DNA of 64,000 nt from Thermoleophilia bacterium (GCA_025934255.1 JAICYJ010000006.1:1-64000), one strand, 5' to 3'. Positions 7,964 through 16,513 are shown, counted from the first letter of the stretch. The notes: generated from the letters alone by a model not told the origin. Numbers and translations: made by a program.

Positions 7964-10318
7964 TTAGCGCAGCTCGCCGCCCAGGCGATCGCGCAGCGCC
8001 GCCACGATCGTCTCCCGGGCCGCGTCCGCCTCGGCATCGGTCAGCGTGCGATCGGCCGCTTGGAACTGGAGGTGCACCGCCACGCTCTGGCGCCCCTCCC
8101 CCACCTGCTCGCCGCGGTAGGTGTCGAACACATCGGCCGCCGCCAGCAGCTCACCGCCGGCCGCGCGGATCACCGCCAGCACCTCGGCGGCCGTGACCTC
8201 TGAGGCGACCACCACGGCGATGTCCTGGCGCACCGGCGGGACGGTGGCCACGTCGCGGTAGAGCGGTGTCGGGTCGGGCGTCTCCAGCTCCGCAAGGTCG
8301 ATCTCGAACAGGCTCGCCTGCTCCTCCACGCCGAACTCCCGCGCCACCAGCGGATGCAGCTCGCCCAGCGTCCCGCCCGCTCCCAGCCGGGCGCTGCGGC
8401 CCGGATGCAGGAACGGCTCGGGCGACGCTGCGACCTCGAGCTGGACGCGCAGCGCGCGCTCTAGCGTCTCGGCCACGCCCTTGATCTCGTGGTAGCCGGC
8501 GTCGCGGCCGGCGATCACACCCGACACCCGCACCGGCTGGTGCGGCAGCTCCTCACCCGGCGCCGGCAGCACCACGCGGGCCACCTCGAACAGGGCGACC
8601 CGTTCGCGGCCGGCGTCCAGGTTCCGGCGGGCCGAGGCCAGCAGCCCCGGGAACAGCAGCGTGCGAAGCAGCGCCTGGTCGGCACCCATCGGGTTGGCCA
8701 CCCGCACCGCGTCGCGGCGAGGATGGCCGGGCGGGAGCCGCAGGCGGTCGGCCAGCGTCTCGTCGGTGAAGGCGACGGTGACCGCCTCCGACAGGCCGGC
8801 GCCCAGCAGCACCTCGATCACGCGGTTTCGCAGCCGCACGTCTGGGTCGCGCTTGCCGATCGCATCTGCGTGCGGCGGCATCACCGTCGGCACCTTCCAG
8901 ATACCGTCGATGCGCGACACCTCCTCGATCAGGTCGACCTCGCGGAAGGTGTCGTTGGCGCGCCAGGTCGGCACCCTCCAGCCGCCGTCGGCGCTCTCGT
9001 AGCCGAGCCGGGTCAGCGCGCGATCGATCTGCGCCTGCTCGTACGGCACGCCGATCAGCAGCTCCAGCCGCTCGCGCCGCAGCGGCACGACCGCCGGCTC
9101 GGGCAGCTGCCCGTGCAGGTCGACGGTGCCGGGCACCAGCCGCGCGCCCGTCAGCTCCACCATCAGCTGCGAGGCCAGGACGAGCGCCCGCGGCACCAGG
9201 TGCGGGTCGAGGCCCTTCTCCCAGCGGGTCGAGCCCTCGGTGCGCAGCTCCAGGCGCGTCGACGAGCTCTGGATGTTGGGGCCGTCGAAGTTCGCGCACT
9301 CCAGCAGCACGGTGGTCGTGGTGTCCGACACCTCGCTCCACTGCGACCCCATCAGCCCTCCGATCGCCGACGGCTTCTCGGCATCGGCGATCACCAGCAC
9401 GTCGGTATCGAGCGTCCGCCCCTGGCCGTCCAGCGTGATCACCCCCTCACCTTCGCCGGCCCGTCGCACGATGATCTCGCGTCCGGCCACCTTGTCCAGA
9501 TCGAAGGCGTGCGTGGGCTCGCCGACGCACAGCATCACGTAGTTGGTGATGTCCACGACGTTCGAGATCGGGCGCATTCCGGCGGCCGCGACCCGGGCCT
9601 TCAGCCACGGCGGCGAGGGGCCGACCTTGACGTCGGTGAAGACGCGCGCCGCCCAGCGTGGGCACAGGTCGGGCGCGTCGATGCGCGCCGTCACCCATGA
9701 GTCGACCGAGTCGTCACCCGACGCATCCGGTTCGCGGCCCGGCCAGGGCGCGAGGTCGACGTCCAGCGAGGCCGACGCCTCGCGGGCGATGCCGTACACC
9801 GACAGGCAGTCCGGCCGGTTCGAGGTGATCTCGAACTCGAGCACCTGATCGTCGATCGGCAGCACCTGGGACAGCGGGGTGCCCGGCTCCAGGCCGTCCT
9901 CCAGCAGCATCAGGCCAGCGTGGTCGCCCGACAGCTCCAGCTCGCTCTCCGACAGCATCATGCCGTGCGACTCCACGCCGCGCAGCTTCGCCACTCGCAG
10001 CACGGTGCCATCCGGCAGCGTGGCGCCGGGCAGCGCCACGCCGACCGTGGCGCCGGCGTCGAAGTTGGTCGCGCCGCACACGATCTGGCGGGGCTCACCG
10101 TCGCCCACGTCGACGGTGCACAGCGACAGCCTGTCAGCGTCCGGGTGCTGCTCCCTGCTGAGCACGCGGCCGACCCGGAACAGCTCGGCGCCGGCCGGCA
10201 CGCCGATCCGGTGCACCGCCTCCAGCTTGGTGCCGGTCATGCTCAGCAGGTCGCCCAGCTCGCGCGGCGGCATGTCGAAGCTGACGTACTCGCGCAGCCA
10301 CGAGACCGGCACCCTCAC
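7964..10318 (-). CDS. pheT: Phenylalanyl-tRNA synthetase beta subunit
   Basis: The 784-residue beta chain of the alpha2beta2 phenylalanyl-tRNA synthetase. Order of domains: N-terminal VPVSWLREYV segment, EMAP-like tRNA-binding OB fold around 40-150, B3/4 editing domain, B5, the catalytic-like core, and a C-terminal FDX-ACB anticodon-binding domain (PVRQDIAVVV onward). GTG 10318 overlaps the TGA of pheS (GTGA), giving coupled translation. Length is normal for the family. Confidence 0.96.
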   Translation of the reverse strand: MRVPVSWLREYVSFDMPPRELGDLLSMTGTKLEAVHRIGVPAGAELFRVGRVLSREQHPDADRLSLCTVDVGDGEPRQIVCGATNFDAGATVGVALPGATLPDGTVLRVAKLRGVESHGMMLSESELELSGDHAGLMLLEDGLEPGTPLSQVLPIDDQVLEFEITSNRPDCLSVYGIAREASASLDVDLAPWPGREPDASGDDSVDSWVTARIDAPDLCPRWAARVFTDVKVGPSPPWLKARVAAAGMRPISNVVDITNYVMLCVGEPTHAFDLDKVAGREIIVRRAGEGEGVITLDGQGRTLDTDVLVIADAEKPSAIGGLMGSQWSEVSDTTTTVLLECANFDGPNIQSSSTRLELRTEGSTRWEKGLDPHLVPRALVLASQLMVELTGARLVPGTVDLHGQLPEPAVVPLRRERLELLIGVPYEQAQIDRALTRLGYESADGGWRVPTWRANDTFREVDLIEEVSRIDGIWKVPTVMPPHADAIGKRDPDVRLRNRVIEVLLGAGLSEAVTVAFTDETLADRLRLPPGHPRRDAVRVANPMGADQALLRTLLFPGLLASARRNLDAGRERVALFEVARVVLPAPGEELPHQPVRVSGVIAGRDAGYHEIKGVAETLERALRVQLEVAASPEPFLHPGRSARLGAGGTLGELHPLVAREFGVEEQASLFEIDLAELETPDPTPLYRDVATVPPVRQDIAVVVASEVTAAEVLAVIRAAGGELLAAADVFDTYRGEQVGEGRQSVAVHLQFQAADRTLTDAEADAARETIVAALRDRLGGELR

Positions 10319-11340
10319 CCGAACTGCTCCATCAGCCGCAGGTCGTTCTCCCACAGCCAGCGGATGTCGGGCACGGCATGGCGCAGCGCGGCGATCCGCT
10401 CCACGCCCATCCCCCATGCGTAGCCGGTCCACAGCTCGGGGTCGTAGCCCTCGACGTAGCCGAACAGGGCGGGATCGACCATGCCCGCGCCGAGCACCTC
10501 GACCCAGCCCTCGCCCTTGCAGACACGGCAGGGCGAGCCGTCCCGGGCGCAGTTGAAGCAGGACACGTCCACCTCCACCGAGGGCTCGGTGAACGGGAAG
10601 AAGTGCGGCCGCAGGCGCACCTCGCGATCGGCGCCGAACATCTCGCGGGCGAACGCGAGCAGCGTCCCCTTGAGGTGGGCCAGCGACAGCCCGCGGTCGA
10701 CCGCGAGGCCCTCGATCTGCGTGAACATGGCGGTATGGGTGGCGTCGGGGGTGTCGCGGCGATAGCAGCGGCCCATGGTGGCCATGTAGACGGGCGGCGG
10801 CTGCGACTGCATGGTGCGGATCTGCATCGGCGAGGTGTGCGTGCGCAGCACCGTGTGCTCGTCGATGTAGTACGTGTCGGTGGCCTGCCTGGTGGGATGC
10901 GTGGGCGCGTGGTTGAGGGCGTCGAAGTTGCGGTAGACGGTGTCCACCTCGGGCCCGTCGCTGATGCGGTAGCCGAGGCCGACCAGCACCTCCAGGATCT
11001 CGCGACCGGTCTGCTCGATCAGGTGGGCGAACCCGCGCTCGACCCGCGCCCCCGGCAGCGTCACGTCGATCCGGTCGCGCCGCAGCCGGTCGTCCAGCTC
11101 CGCCGCCTCCAGCTCGGACTCACGGGCGTCGAGCGCAGCCTCCAGCGACTGCCGCACCTGGTTCAGCACCTTGCCGCGCGGCCCCCGGTCCTCGGGCGGC
11201 AGGCTGCCCAGCTCCCGCAGCGCCAGCACCAGCGGCGCCTTGCGTCCGAGCAGCGCGATCCGGACCTGCTCCAGCGCGGCCGTGTCGGGCGCGACGGCGA
11301 TCGCCTGAAGGCCCTCGCTCTGCACGGAATCCGGGTTCAT
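10315..11340 (-). CDS. pheS: Phenylalanyl-tRNA synthetase alpha subunit
   Basis: The 341-residue catalytic alpha subunit. An N-terminal coiled coil (about 1-90) precedes the class II aminoacyl-tRNA synthetase core with the motifs GYRISDGPEVD, TRQATDTYYID, HTAMFTQIEG and the motif 3 GMGVERIAAL. A zinc-like CxxC...CxxC insert (CFNCARDGSPCRVC) is visible around residue 270. It has its own leaderless-type promoter, because the usual upstream neighbours (infC-rpmI-rplT-rRNA methyltransferase) are separated from it by an opposite-strand gene. Confidence 0.96.
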   Translation of the reverse strand: MNPDSVQSEGLQAIAVAPDTAALEQVRIALLGRKAPLVLALRELGSLPPEDRGPRGKVLNQVRQSLEAALDARESELEAAELDDRLRRDRIDVTLPGARVERGFAHLIEQTGREILEVLVGLGYRISDGPEVDTVYRNFDALNHAPTHPTRQATDTYYIDEHTVLRTHTSPMQIRTMQSQPPPVYMATMGRCYRRDTPDATHTAMFTQIEGLAVDRGLSLAHLKGTLLAFAREMFGADREVRLRPHFFPFTEPSVEVDVSCFNCARDGSPCRVCKGEGWVEVLGAGMVDPALFGYVEGYDPELWTGYAWGMGVERIAALRHAVPDIRWLWENDLRLMEQFG

Positions 11341-11349
11341 GAGCGGCCT

Positions 11350-11355
11350 AGTGTA
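11350..11355 (-). promoter_or_regulatory. -10 box of pheST
   Basis: TACACT on the minus strand, nine bases before the pheS ATG at 11340. It lies in the 101-base gap between pheS and the divergent methyltransferase. Confidence 0.45.
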
Positions 11356-11441
11356 CCGGTGCGGGTTGCCGCGACAGTGCGCATGTAGGCTTGCTGAGCG
11401 GTGTCCCAGCAGCTCTTCATCCAGCACCGCGTGGAGGTGCC

Positions 11442-12173
11442 GTGACCGCCGACCTCTCGGCCGACGCGTACGCCGTGCTCGGTACCGACTACGACGCCTG
11501 GTGCCACTCGGTCACCGAGGACATCGACTTCTACGTGCGGCTGGCGATCGAGAGCGGCGGCCCGGTGCTCGAGATCGGCGTCGGCAGCGGCCGCATCGCC
11601 GTGCCCACCGCGCTGGCCGGGATCGCGGTGGTGGGCGTCGACCGAAGCGGCCCGATGCTCGACCTGGCGCGGGCGAAGGCGCGTGCGCAGGGCGTGTCGC
11701 TGGAGCTGGTCCGCGCCGACATGCGGGAGCTGCCCGAGCTGGGCACCTTCCCGCTGGTGACGGTGCCGTTCAGGGCGCTGCTGCACCTGCGAGACGACGC
11801 GGAGCGGCTGGGCGTGCTCCGCTCGCTGCGCGCGCGGCTCAAGGCGGGAGGGCTGCTCGCCTTCGACGTGTTCCATCCCGACCGGCGCGACATCGAGGAC
11901 ACCGACGGCCGCTGGCTGGAGCGCGAGCCGGGGATCATGGAGCGGGCCGATTGGCGCCCGGCCGACCACAGCCTGACCCTGCGCGTCCGCGCCGGAGGGC
12001 GCGAGGCCGGCATGCGGCTGTGGTGGCTGGGGCCGGACCGGTGGGGCCGCTTGCTGGCGGAGGCCGGGTTCGACCGGGTGCAGCGCTACGGCGGGTTCAA
12101 CGGCGAGCCGTTGGCCGCGGACGCAGCCGACTCGGTGTGGCTGGCCCGCGTGTCCGGGTCAGCCCGCCGCTGA
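11442..12173 (+). CDS. Class I SAM-dependent methyltransferase
   Basis: A 243-residue methyltransferase. SAM-binding motif I is VLEIGVGSGRIAVP around residues 43-56, and the post-motif acidic residue follows in VVGVDRSGPML. The substrate is not evident. GTG 11442 is preceded by GGAGG with a short spacer. It is inserted on the opposite strand inside the conserved infC-rpmI-rplT-...-pheST block, and its last 15 bases overlap the convergent rRNA methyltransferase gene. Confidence 0.85.
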   Translation: MTADLSADAYAVLGTDYDAWCHSVTEDIDFYVRLAIESGGPVLEIGVGSGRIAVPTALAGIAVVGVDRSGPMLDLARAKARAQGVSLELVRADMRELPELGTFPLVTVPFRALLHLRDDAERLGVLRSLRARLKAGGLLAFDVFHPDRRDIEDTDGRWLEREPGIMERADWRPADHSLTLRVRAGGREAGMRLWWLGPDRWGRLLAEAGFDRVQRYGGFNGEPLAADAADSVWLARVSGSARR

Positions 12174-12923
12174 GCGCTGTCGAACGGCTTCGTACAGTGC
12201 CACGGTCGCCGCCGAGGCGGCGTTCAACGAGTCCGCTCCCAGCGCCTGCGGCACCGCGGCCACGTGCTCGCAGGCGGCCACGATCTCGTCGGGCAGGCCA
12301 AGCCGCTCGGCACCCACCACGAACACGGTGGCGGGACGCAGGTCGATCCCCCACAGCGGCAGCTCGGCGCCGGCCACCAGCGCGACCCGTGCCGGCCCCG
12401 CCTCGGGCAGCTCGCCGTGCTCGATCGGGACGCGGAACACCGCGCCCATCGAGGCCCGAACGCCCTTTGCGGACAGCGGATCCGAGCAGCCGGCCGAGAG
12501 CGACAGGAACGCGGGGCCGAGCGCGCCCGCCGCCCGCACCACCGTCCCCACGTTGCCGGGGTCGATCACGCGGTGCAGGTGGACGCCCAGGTCGGCCGTT
12601 GCGGCGTCGCGGGATGGCAGATCCTCGACCTTGAACACGCAGATCACGCGCGCCGGATGCCCGAGCGAGCCGAGCTCGGCCACCAGCTCGTCGTCGACGA
12701 CGTGCACGGGGCCGCCGCGCGCCAGCCGCGCGATCAGCCCATCGTCCGGCGGGCGGCCGGCCGCCACGAACGTCTCGGCCGGCAGGATGCCCTCGGACAG
12801 CGCCTCCTCGACGATGTCCTCACCCTCGGCCAGGAACAGCCCGGCCGTGAGCCGGTTGCGCTTGGCCTGCAGCTTGCGGGCAGCCTTCAGCCGCGCGTTG
12901 GCGCGCGAGGTGATCGGCTCCAT
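12159..12923 (-). CDS. TrmH/SpoU-family RNA 2'-O-methyltransferase
   Basis: A 254-residue SPOUT methyltransferase. The N-terminal part (SRANARLKAARKLQ...GLFLAEGEDIVEEAL) is the substrate-binding domain of the TsnR/RlmB type. The knotted C-terminal domain shows the three SpoU motifs: RVIDPGNVGTVVRAA, VVGAERLGLP and SLNAASAATVALYEAV. It probably methylates a 23S rRNA ribose; the exact site is unknown. The ATG is 12 bases after the rplT stop, so it is the fourth gene of the infC operon, a common neighbour of rplT. Confidence 0.92.
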   Translation of the reverse strand: MEPITSRANARLKAARKLQAKRNRLTAGLFLAEGEDIVEEALSEGILPAETFVAAGRPPDDGLIARLARGGPVHVVDDELVAELGSLGHPARVICVFKVEDLPSRDAATADLGVHLHRVIDPGNVGTVVRAAGALGPAFLSLSAGCSDPLSAKGVRASMGAVFRVPIEHGELPEAGPARVALVAGAELPLWGIDLRPATVFVVGAERLGLPDEIVAACEHVAAVPQALGADSLNAASAATVALYEAVRQRSAAG

Positions 12924-12934
12924 GCGGACGTCCG

Positions 12935-13300
12935 TCAGCCGGCCGCGGCCAGCGCCGCTTTTGCGGTATCGGCCAGCACCGTGAAGGCCTTGGGGTCGCT
13001 GACCGCGATGTCGGCCAGCACCTTGCGGTCGAGCTCGACCTCGGCCAGCTTCAGGCCGTGCATCATCTGGTTGTACGACATCCCGTTCTGGCGGGCGCCG
13101 GCGTTGATGCGGATGATCCACAGCCGCCGGAAGTCGCGCTTGCGGACGCGCCGGTCGCGGTAGGAGTAGGAGAGGGACTTCATCACCTGCTCCTTGGCGC
13201 GCTTGTAGCTGTTCTTCTTCAGGCCGCGGTAGCCCTTGGCCTGCTCCAGCACCTCGCGGCGCTTCTTCTTCGCATGGACGCTGCGCTTGACTCGTGCCAT
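12935..13300 (-). CDS. rplT: 50S ribosomal protein L20
   Basis: The 121-residue L20, required for early 50S assembly, with the typical N-terminal basic extension ([17 protein letters not shown]), [18 protein letters not shown] and the [13 protein letters not shown] core. It is preceded by GGAGAGACC that overlaps a TAG. In other bacteria L20 represses this operon by binding its own mRNA leader; here the infC leader contains an attenuator-like hairpin. Confidence 0.97.
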   Translation of the reverse strand: MARVKRSVHAKKKRREVLEQAKGYRGLKKNSYKRAKEQVMKSLSYSYRDRRVRKRDFRRLWIIRINAGARQNGMSYNQMMHGLKLAEVELDRKVLADIAVSDPKAFTVLADTAKAALAAAG

Positions 13301-13309
13301 CGGTCTCTC

Positions 13310-13507
13310 CTATCGCTTTCCGAGGAGGCGCAGCGCCTCTTTCGTGTCCGGGGCGGCGACGCCGGTGTCGCGGCGCTTCTTGCGCAGCCGCTTCGCCGAC
13401 TTGTGCTCGAGCAGGTGCGACTTGAAGGCGCGGCGGCGCATCAGCTTGCCGCCTGCAGAGAGCCGCAGCCGCTTCGCGGCGGCGCGTTTGGTTTTCATCT
13501 TTGGCAT
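13310..13507 (-). CDS. rpmI: 50S ribosomal protein L35
   Basis: The 65-residue L35, very basic, with the family start [12 protein letters not shown] and the [17 protein letters not shown] block. Its ribosome binding site (GGAGA) overlaps the infC stop codon TAG, nine bases before the ATG, so initiation is coupled to termination of infC. It is the second gene of infC-rpmI-rplT. Confidence 0.97.
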   Translation of the reverse strand: MPKMKTKRAAAKRLRLSAGGKLMRRRAFKSHLLEHKSAKRLRKKRRDTGVAAPDTKEALRLLGKR

Positions 13508-13516
13508 CGCTGTCTC

Positions 13517-14182
13517 CTACGTGGTGTCGCCGGCCGGGGCCGGATCAGCGGCCTTCTCGTTCGCCGCTTCGGGCGCCGGTGCGGCCGCTGCATCGCTTTC
13601 GGGTTCGGGTGCCGCATCGGCCGGCGAGGTGACCGGCGCGTTCTTGTGCGGCGCCAGCATCATCACCATGTTACGACCGTCCTGCAGCGGGGCCGACTCG
13701 ACGATGCCGAGATCCTGCACCTCGTCGGCCAGCTTCAGCAGCAGCTGGCGGCCCCGGTCGGGGTGGGTCATCTCGCGTCCCCGGAACATGATCGTGACCT
13801 TGACCTTGTCACGGTTCTTGAGGAAGCGGACGACGTGCCCCTTCTTGGTCGCGTAGTCGTGCGGATCGATCTTGGGTCGGAGCTTGATCTCTTTGATCGT
13901 GATGGTGGACTGGTGCTTTCGGGCCAGCTTGGCCTTCTGCTCCTGCTCGTACTTGTACTTCGAGTAGTCCATCACCCGGCACACGGGCGGCTTGGCATCG
14001 GGCGCCACCTCGACCAGGTCGAGGTTCATGTCCCACGCGTACTTGAGCGCCTCGTCGGTGCTCTTGATGCCAATCTGCTCGCCGTCCGCTCCGATCAGCC
14101 GTATCTGCGGCACGCGGATGGCGTCGTTGATCCTGGTGGTTGGCTCCTGTGGCCGCTGGTCGAATCGCCTGCGCGGTCTCAA
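13517..14182 (-). CDS. infC: Translation initiation factor IF-3
   Basis: IF-3 prevents premature joining of the 50S subunit and checks the start codon. The N-domain ([22 protein letters not shown]), the lysine-rich linker and the C-domain (KEIKLRPKI...[24 protein letters not shown]) are complete. The C-terminus adds about 40 Ala/Pro/Glu-rich residues. There is no ATG or GTG in a suitable place. I give TTG 14182, but an ATC at 14131 just before AACGACGCC, downstream of an AGGAG, is also possible, since infC is known for AUU/AUC starts. Confidence 0.93.
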   Translation of the reverse strand: MRPRRRFDQRPQEPTTRINDAIRVPQIRLIGADGEQIGIKSTDEALKYAWDMNLDLVEVAPDAKPPVCRVMDYSKYKYEQEQKAKLARKHQSTITIKEIKLRPKIDPHDYATKKGHVVRFLKNRDKVKVTIMFRGREMTHPDRGRQLLLKLADEVQDLGIVESAPLQDGRNMVMMLAPHKNAPVTSPADAAPEPESDAAAAPAPEAANEKAADPAPAGDTT

Positions 14183-14372
14183 GAGGTGTGCCCAGTCACG
14201 GTCAGTATCAAGCTCGGGGTCTCCCTTCGTTGAATGCAAAAAACGGGCGCCGCATGGCACCCGTTTCCAAGCCTCCGGTCCGGAGGCAACCGTCAAACTG
14301 CTCGGTTGAACCCGTCTCACGCTGTGTGCGCGACGGGTGAGAAGCGGGATGCCTCTGCTTAGCCAGGGGCGC
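14183..14372 (-). promoter_or_regulatory. infC-rpmI-rplT mRNA leader with alternative stems
   Basis: A leader of roughly 190 bases. Upstream of the terminator hairpin it holds a GCCTCCG/CGGAGGC hairpin (14271-14287) and an ACCCGTC/GACGGGT pair (14310-14316 with 14332-14338). The ACCCGTC element can also pair with the ACGGGT arm of the terminator, which would give an antiterminator. The layout matches known attenuated L20/IF3 leaders, but the sequence is not one I can assign to a described family. Confidence 0.5.
14238..14266 (-). terminator. Intrinsic terminator/attenuator in the infC leader
   Basis: On the minus strand AAACGGG-t-GCC-atgc-GGC-g-CCCGTTT folds into a strong hairpin followed directly by a run of T residues. 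It stands between the infC promoter and the gene, so it would end most transcripts early unless an alternative fold forms. Confidence 0.75.
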
Positions 14373-14378
14373 AGTATA
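14373..14378 (-). promoter_or_regulatory. -10 box of the infC operon
   Basis: TATACT on the minus strand, the best -10 match in this region; no clear -35. Unlike most promoters here it is followed by a long leader. Confidence 0.55.
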
Positions 14379-14411
14379 GCTGATCGTCCGAAACGGACCG
14401 GTCACGTTGTG

Positions 14412-14425
14412 GTCACAGATGTGAC
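14412..14425. promoter_or_regulatory. Operator-like inverted repeat GTCACA-ga-TGTGAC
   Basis: A perfect 6-bp inverted repeat with a two-base centre, in the divergent region between the infC promoter and the phosphoribosyltransferase promoter; another GTCAC lies at 14401-14405. It resembles CRP/FNR-type half sites (TGTGA), but its regulator is unknown. Confidence 0.35.
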
Positions 14426-14444
14426 AAGTTCGCTGCCGAAACCC

Positions 14445-14473
14445 TTGACCTGAGCGGCGACGTTCGTAATGAT
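14445..14473 (+). promoter_or_regulatory. Promoter of the phosphoribosyltransferase gene
   Basis: TTGACC at 14445-14450 and TAATGAT at 14467-14473 with 16 bases between them form a near-consensus sigma70-type promoter. The GTG start follows the -10 by six bases, so the mRNA is probably leaderless. Confidence 0.6.
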
Positions 14474-14479
14474 CGCCGC

Positions 14480-15124
14480 GTGTTCAAGGATCGTACGCAG
14501 GCAGGCGCCGGGCTGGCGGCGGCACTCCCCGATCTACGGCTGAAGAGCAACGTCATGATCGTGGGACTGGCACGCGGCGGGGTGGCGGTCGCGGCCGAGA
14601 CCGCCCACCTCCTGCAGCTGCCGCTCGACGTGCTCTGCATCCGCAAGGTCGGCATGCCGGGCTACCCGGAGCTGGCGATGGGCGCAGTCGCTCCGCAGGG
14701 CGAGCGGTTCACCAACCGGCGGATCGCCTCGCTGCTGACGACCCGGCAGATCGAGCAGGCATACGACAGTGCGATGGCCGAGGCGCGGGCGATGGACGAG
14801 CGGCTGCGGGGTGCGCTGCCGCTGACGCTGATCGGCCAGGTGGCGGTGATCATCGACGACGGCGCCGCCACCGGCGCGTCGGTGCGAGCGGCCATCGCGG
14901 CCGTCCGCAACGCGGGGGCGCGCCAGATGGTGGTGGCGCTGCCGGTGCTTCCGAGGCCGGCCGCCGAGCGGCTGGCGCGCGAGTGCGACCGCCTGGTCAC
15001 GCTGCGGGCGCCCCAGCGATTCCAGTCGGTAGGGCAGTTCTACGAGGACTTCCAGCCCGTCTCCGAGGAGCGCGTGCGCGAGCTGCTGGCGGCGGCGCGC
15101 CCGTCGGTCGAGCAGCCGGCGTAG
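14480..15124 (+). CDS. Phosphoribosyltransferase-fold protein
   Basis: A 214-residue type I phosphoribosyltransferase-like protein. The PRPP loop is VAVIIDDGAATGASVRAA around residues 121-138, and the N-terminal flexible-hood strand is NVMIVGLARGGVAVAAETA. Proteins of this group (long N-terminal hood, IRKVGMPGYPELAMGAV motif) are usually annotated only as phosphoribosyltransferases, with no established substrate. A regulatory rather than enzymatic role is possible. It has its own strong promoter. Confidence 0.85.
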   Translation: MFKDRTQAGAGLAAALPDLRLKSNVMIVGLARGGVAVAAETAHLLQLPLDVLCIRKVGMPGYPELAMGAVAPQGERFTNRRIASLLTTRQIEQAYDSAMAEARAMDERLRGALPLTLIGQVAVIIDDGAATGASVRAAIAAVRNAGARQMVVALPVLPRPAAERLARECDRLVTLRAPQRFQSVGQFYEDFQPVSEERVRELLAAARPSVEQPA

Positions 15125-15146
15125 CCCGCGTAGCCTAGACCGCCCG

Positions 15147-15563
15147 TTATACCGCCCGGCCCTGCGGCCCGCGCGAGTGCTGCTTCTGCACCACGTAGGT
15201 GCCGCGCGCGCGAGTCACCAGCTGCGGCTCGTCCAGGTAGTCGGCGGCGGAGTCGCTGAGGTCGGGGCGGGTGGTGATCTCCTTCCACAGCTCCAGGTCC
15301 ACGGTGCGGCTCGAGTTGCCCATCCGTGCGATGGTGCCGCGGGCACGGACGAAGTCGCCCGCGTGCAGCGGCGCCAGGAACTCGACCCGCTCGTAACCCG
15401 CGAACAGCCCCTCGTCGCCATCCGTGTGGATGGCCAGCTCCGTGACGATGTCGCCGAAGATCTCGAGCCCGTGGGCGCCGTCGACCAGGTTGCCGCCGTA
15501 GTGGGCGTCCGCGGCCGACAGCCGCATCCGCAGCTCAACGCTGAGTCCCTCCATGCCGCTCAT
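15147..15563 (-). CDS. 3-aminobutyryl-CoA ammonia-lyase-like hotdog protein
   Basis: A 138-residue single hotdog-fold protein. The segment ELRMRLSAADAHYGGNLVDG followed by a FGD...ELAIHTDGDEGLF block and VEFLAPLHAGDFV closely follows the pattern I know for 3-aminobutyryl-CoA ammonia-lyase (Kal) of lysine fermentation, which eliminates ammonia from a beta-amino acyl-CoA to give crotonyl-CoA. A thioesterase or dehydratase activity on another acyl-CoA is the alternative. Its ATG overlaps the stop of the upstream P1 peptidase gene (ATGA), so the two products are made together. A second ATG at 15554 is possible. Confidence 0.75.
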   Translation of the reverse strand: MSGMEGLSVELRMRLSAADAHYGGNLVDGAHGLEIFGDIVTELAIHTDGDEGLFAGYERVEFLAPLHAGDFVRARGTIARMGNSSRTVDLELWKEITTRPDLSDSAADYLDEPQLVTRARGTYVVQKQHSRGPQGRAV

Positions 15564-16513
15564 GATACGGCCCCGGAGGACGACGGTGACAGCAGGTGAC
15601 GCGGGAACTGCGGGTGCTCTCGGCCGTCGCGCTTGCGCATCGGCGGCCGCTCGGCCACCAGGCAGTTGTAGACGGCCTCCTCCGCGGCCTCGTACGCGGC
15701 GGCGAAGAAGGGGTTGAGCTGGGAGTTCTCGAGCGTCTGCTCGCGCGCCGTTGTGAAGGCGATCGCGATCTCGCCGGAGCCGTTGTGCGCATAGGAGCCG
15801 GCCCGTGCCAGGCCCAGCAGCGGCCGCAGCGCCAGCCGCCGCAGCTGCTGCGCCGTCATGGGCGCGTCGCATGCGCAGACGGCGATGCAGGAGCCCTCAG
15901 GCGGCGATGGCTCAACCGGGTCGAAGCGCAGGCCGCCGGCGGTCAGTCGCTCGCGCTCGCCGAAGTTGCACATCAGCAGCACGCCCAGCGTGTGCTCGCC
16001 GATGCGGCGGGAGGCGGTGCCGATGCCGCCGGCGAAGTCGAAGCAGGTCATTCCGGTGCCGCCGCCGACCGAGCCCTCGGGGACATCGGCGCCGAGCGCC
16101 GCCCGGGCTCGGTCGACGTCCCCGGTGGTGATGGTGCGGGCGTCGGCCAGGTCGGAGTCGTCGCACTCCCCCACCACCGGGATCAGCGTGTTCGAGGGAT
16201 CGCCGCCCTCGGCCAGCACCGCGCCGTGGTAGACCATGCCCAGCGCGTGGGTGCCGCACAGGTAGACGGCGGTCTGGATGATGCCCCACTCGTCGATCTC
16301 GAGCTTCTTGGTCAGCTCGCCCACGCCGTTGACGGTGGCGACGCCGGCCCGGGCCGGGAGCTGCGGCGGGGCGACGACGGTGACCCCGGTCAGCTCGCCG
16401 CTGCCGGCCTGGGAGTGGCCGACGAGCACGCCGGGCACGTCGGTGATGGCATTGCGCGACCCGGTCGGCAGGAGGCCGACGGGACCTGCGAGATCTCTCC
16501 AGCGCGGCGGCAT
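15560..16513 (-). CDS. P1 (S58, DmpA/BapA) family aminopeptidase
   Basis: A 317-residue member of the self-processing P1 family, which includes D-aminopeptidase DmpA and the beta-peptidyl aminopeptidases BapA. The proenzyme is cleaved before a serine that becomes the nucleophile; here it is Ser148 in EGSVGGGTGM. The N-terminal NAITDVPGVLVGHSQ and the NGVGELTK motif are also typical. No signal peptide is present. It is coupled by an ATGA overlap to the ammonia-lyase-like gene, which suggests release of an N-terminal beta-amino acid followed by its breakdown. Confidence 0.9.
   Translation of the reverse strand: MPPRWRDLAGPVGLLPTGSRNAITDVPGVLVGHSQAGSGELTGVTVVAPPQLPARAGVATVNGVGELTKKLEIDEWGIIQTAVYLCGTHALGMVYHGAVLAEGGDPSNTLIPVVGECDDSDLADARTITTGDVDRARAALGADVPEGSVGGGTGMTCFDFAGGIGTASRRIGEHTLGVLLMCNFGERERLTAGGLRFDPVEPSPPEGSCIAVCACDAPMTAQQLRRLALRPLLGLARAGSYAHNGSGEIAIAFTTAREQTLENSQLNPFFAAAYEAAEEAVYNCLVAERPPMRKRDGREHPQFPRHLLSPSSSGAVS

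Noticed and set aside
8489..9700. A 403-codon open frame on the plus strand inside pheT
   Set aside because: It lies opposite a certain gene, is rich in Arg, His, Pro and Gln, and shows no domain. Long antisense frames are expected when third positions are G/C; the same applies to 2943-4628 minus, 42969-44933 plus and many others.
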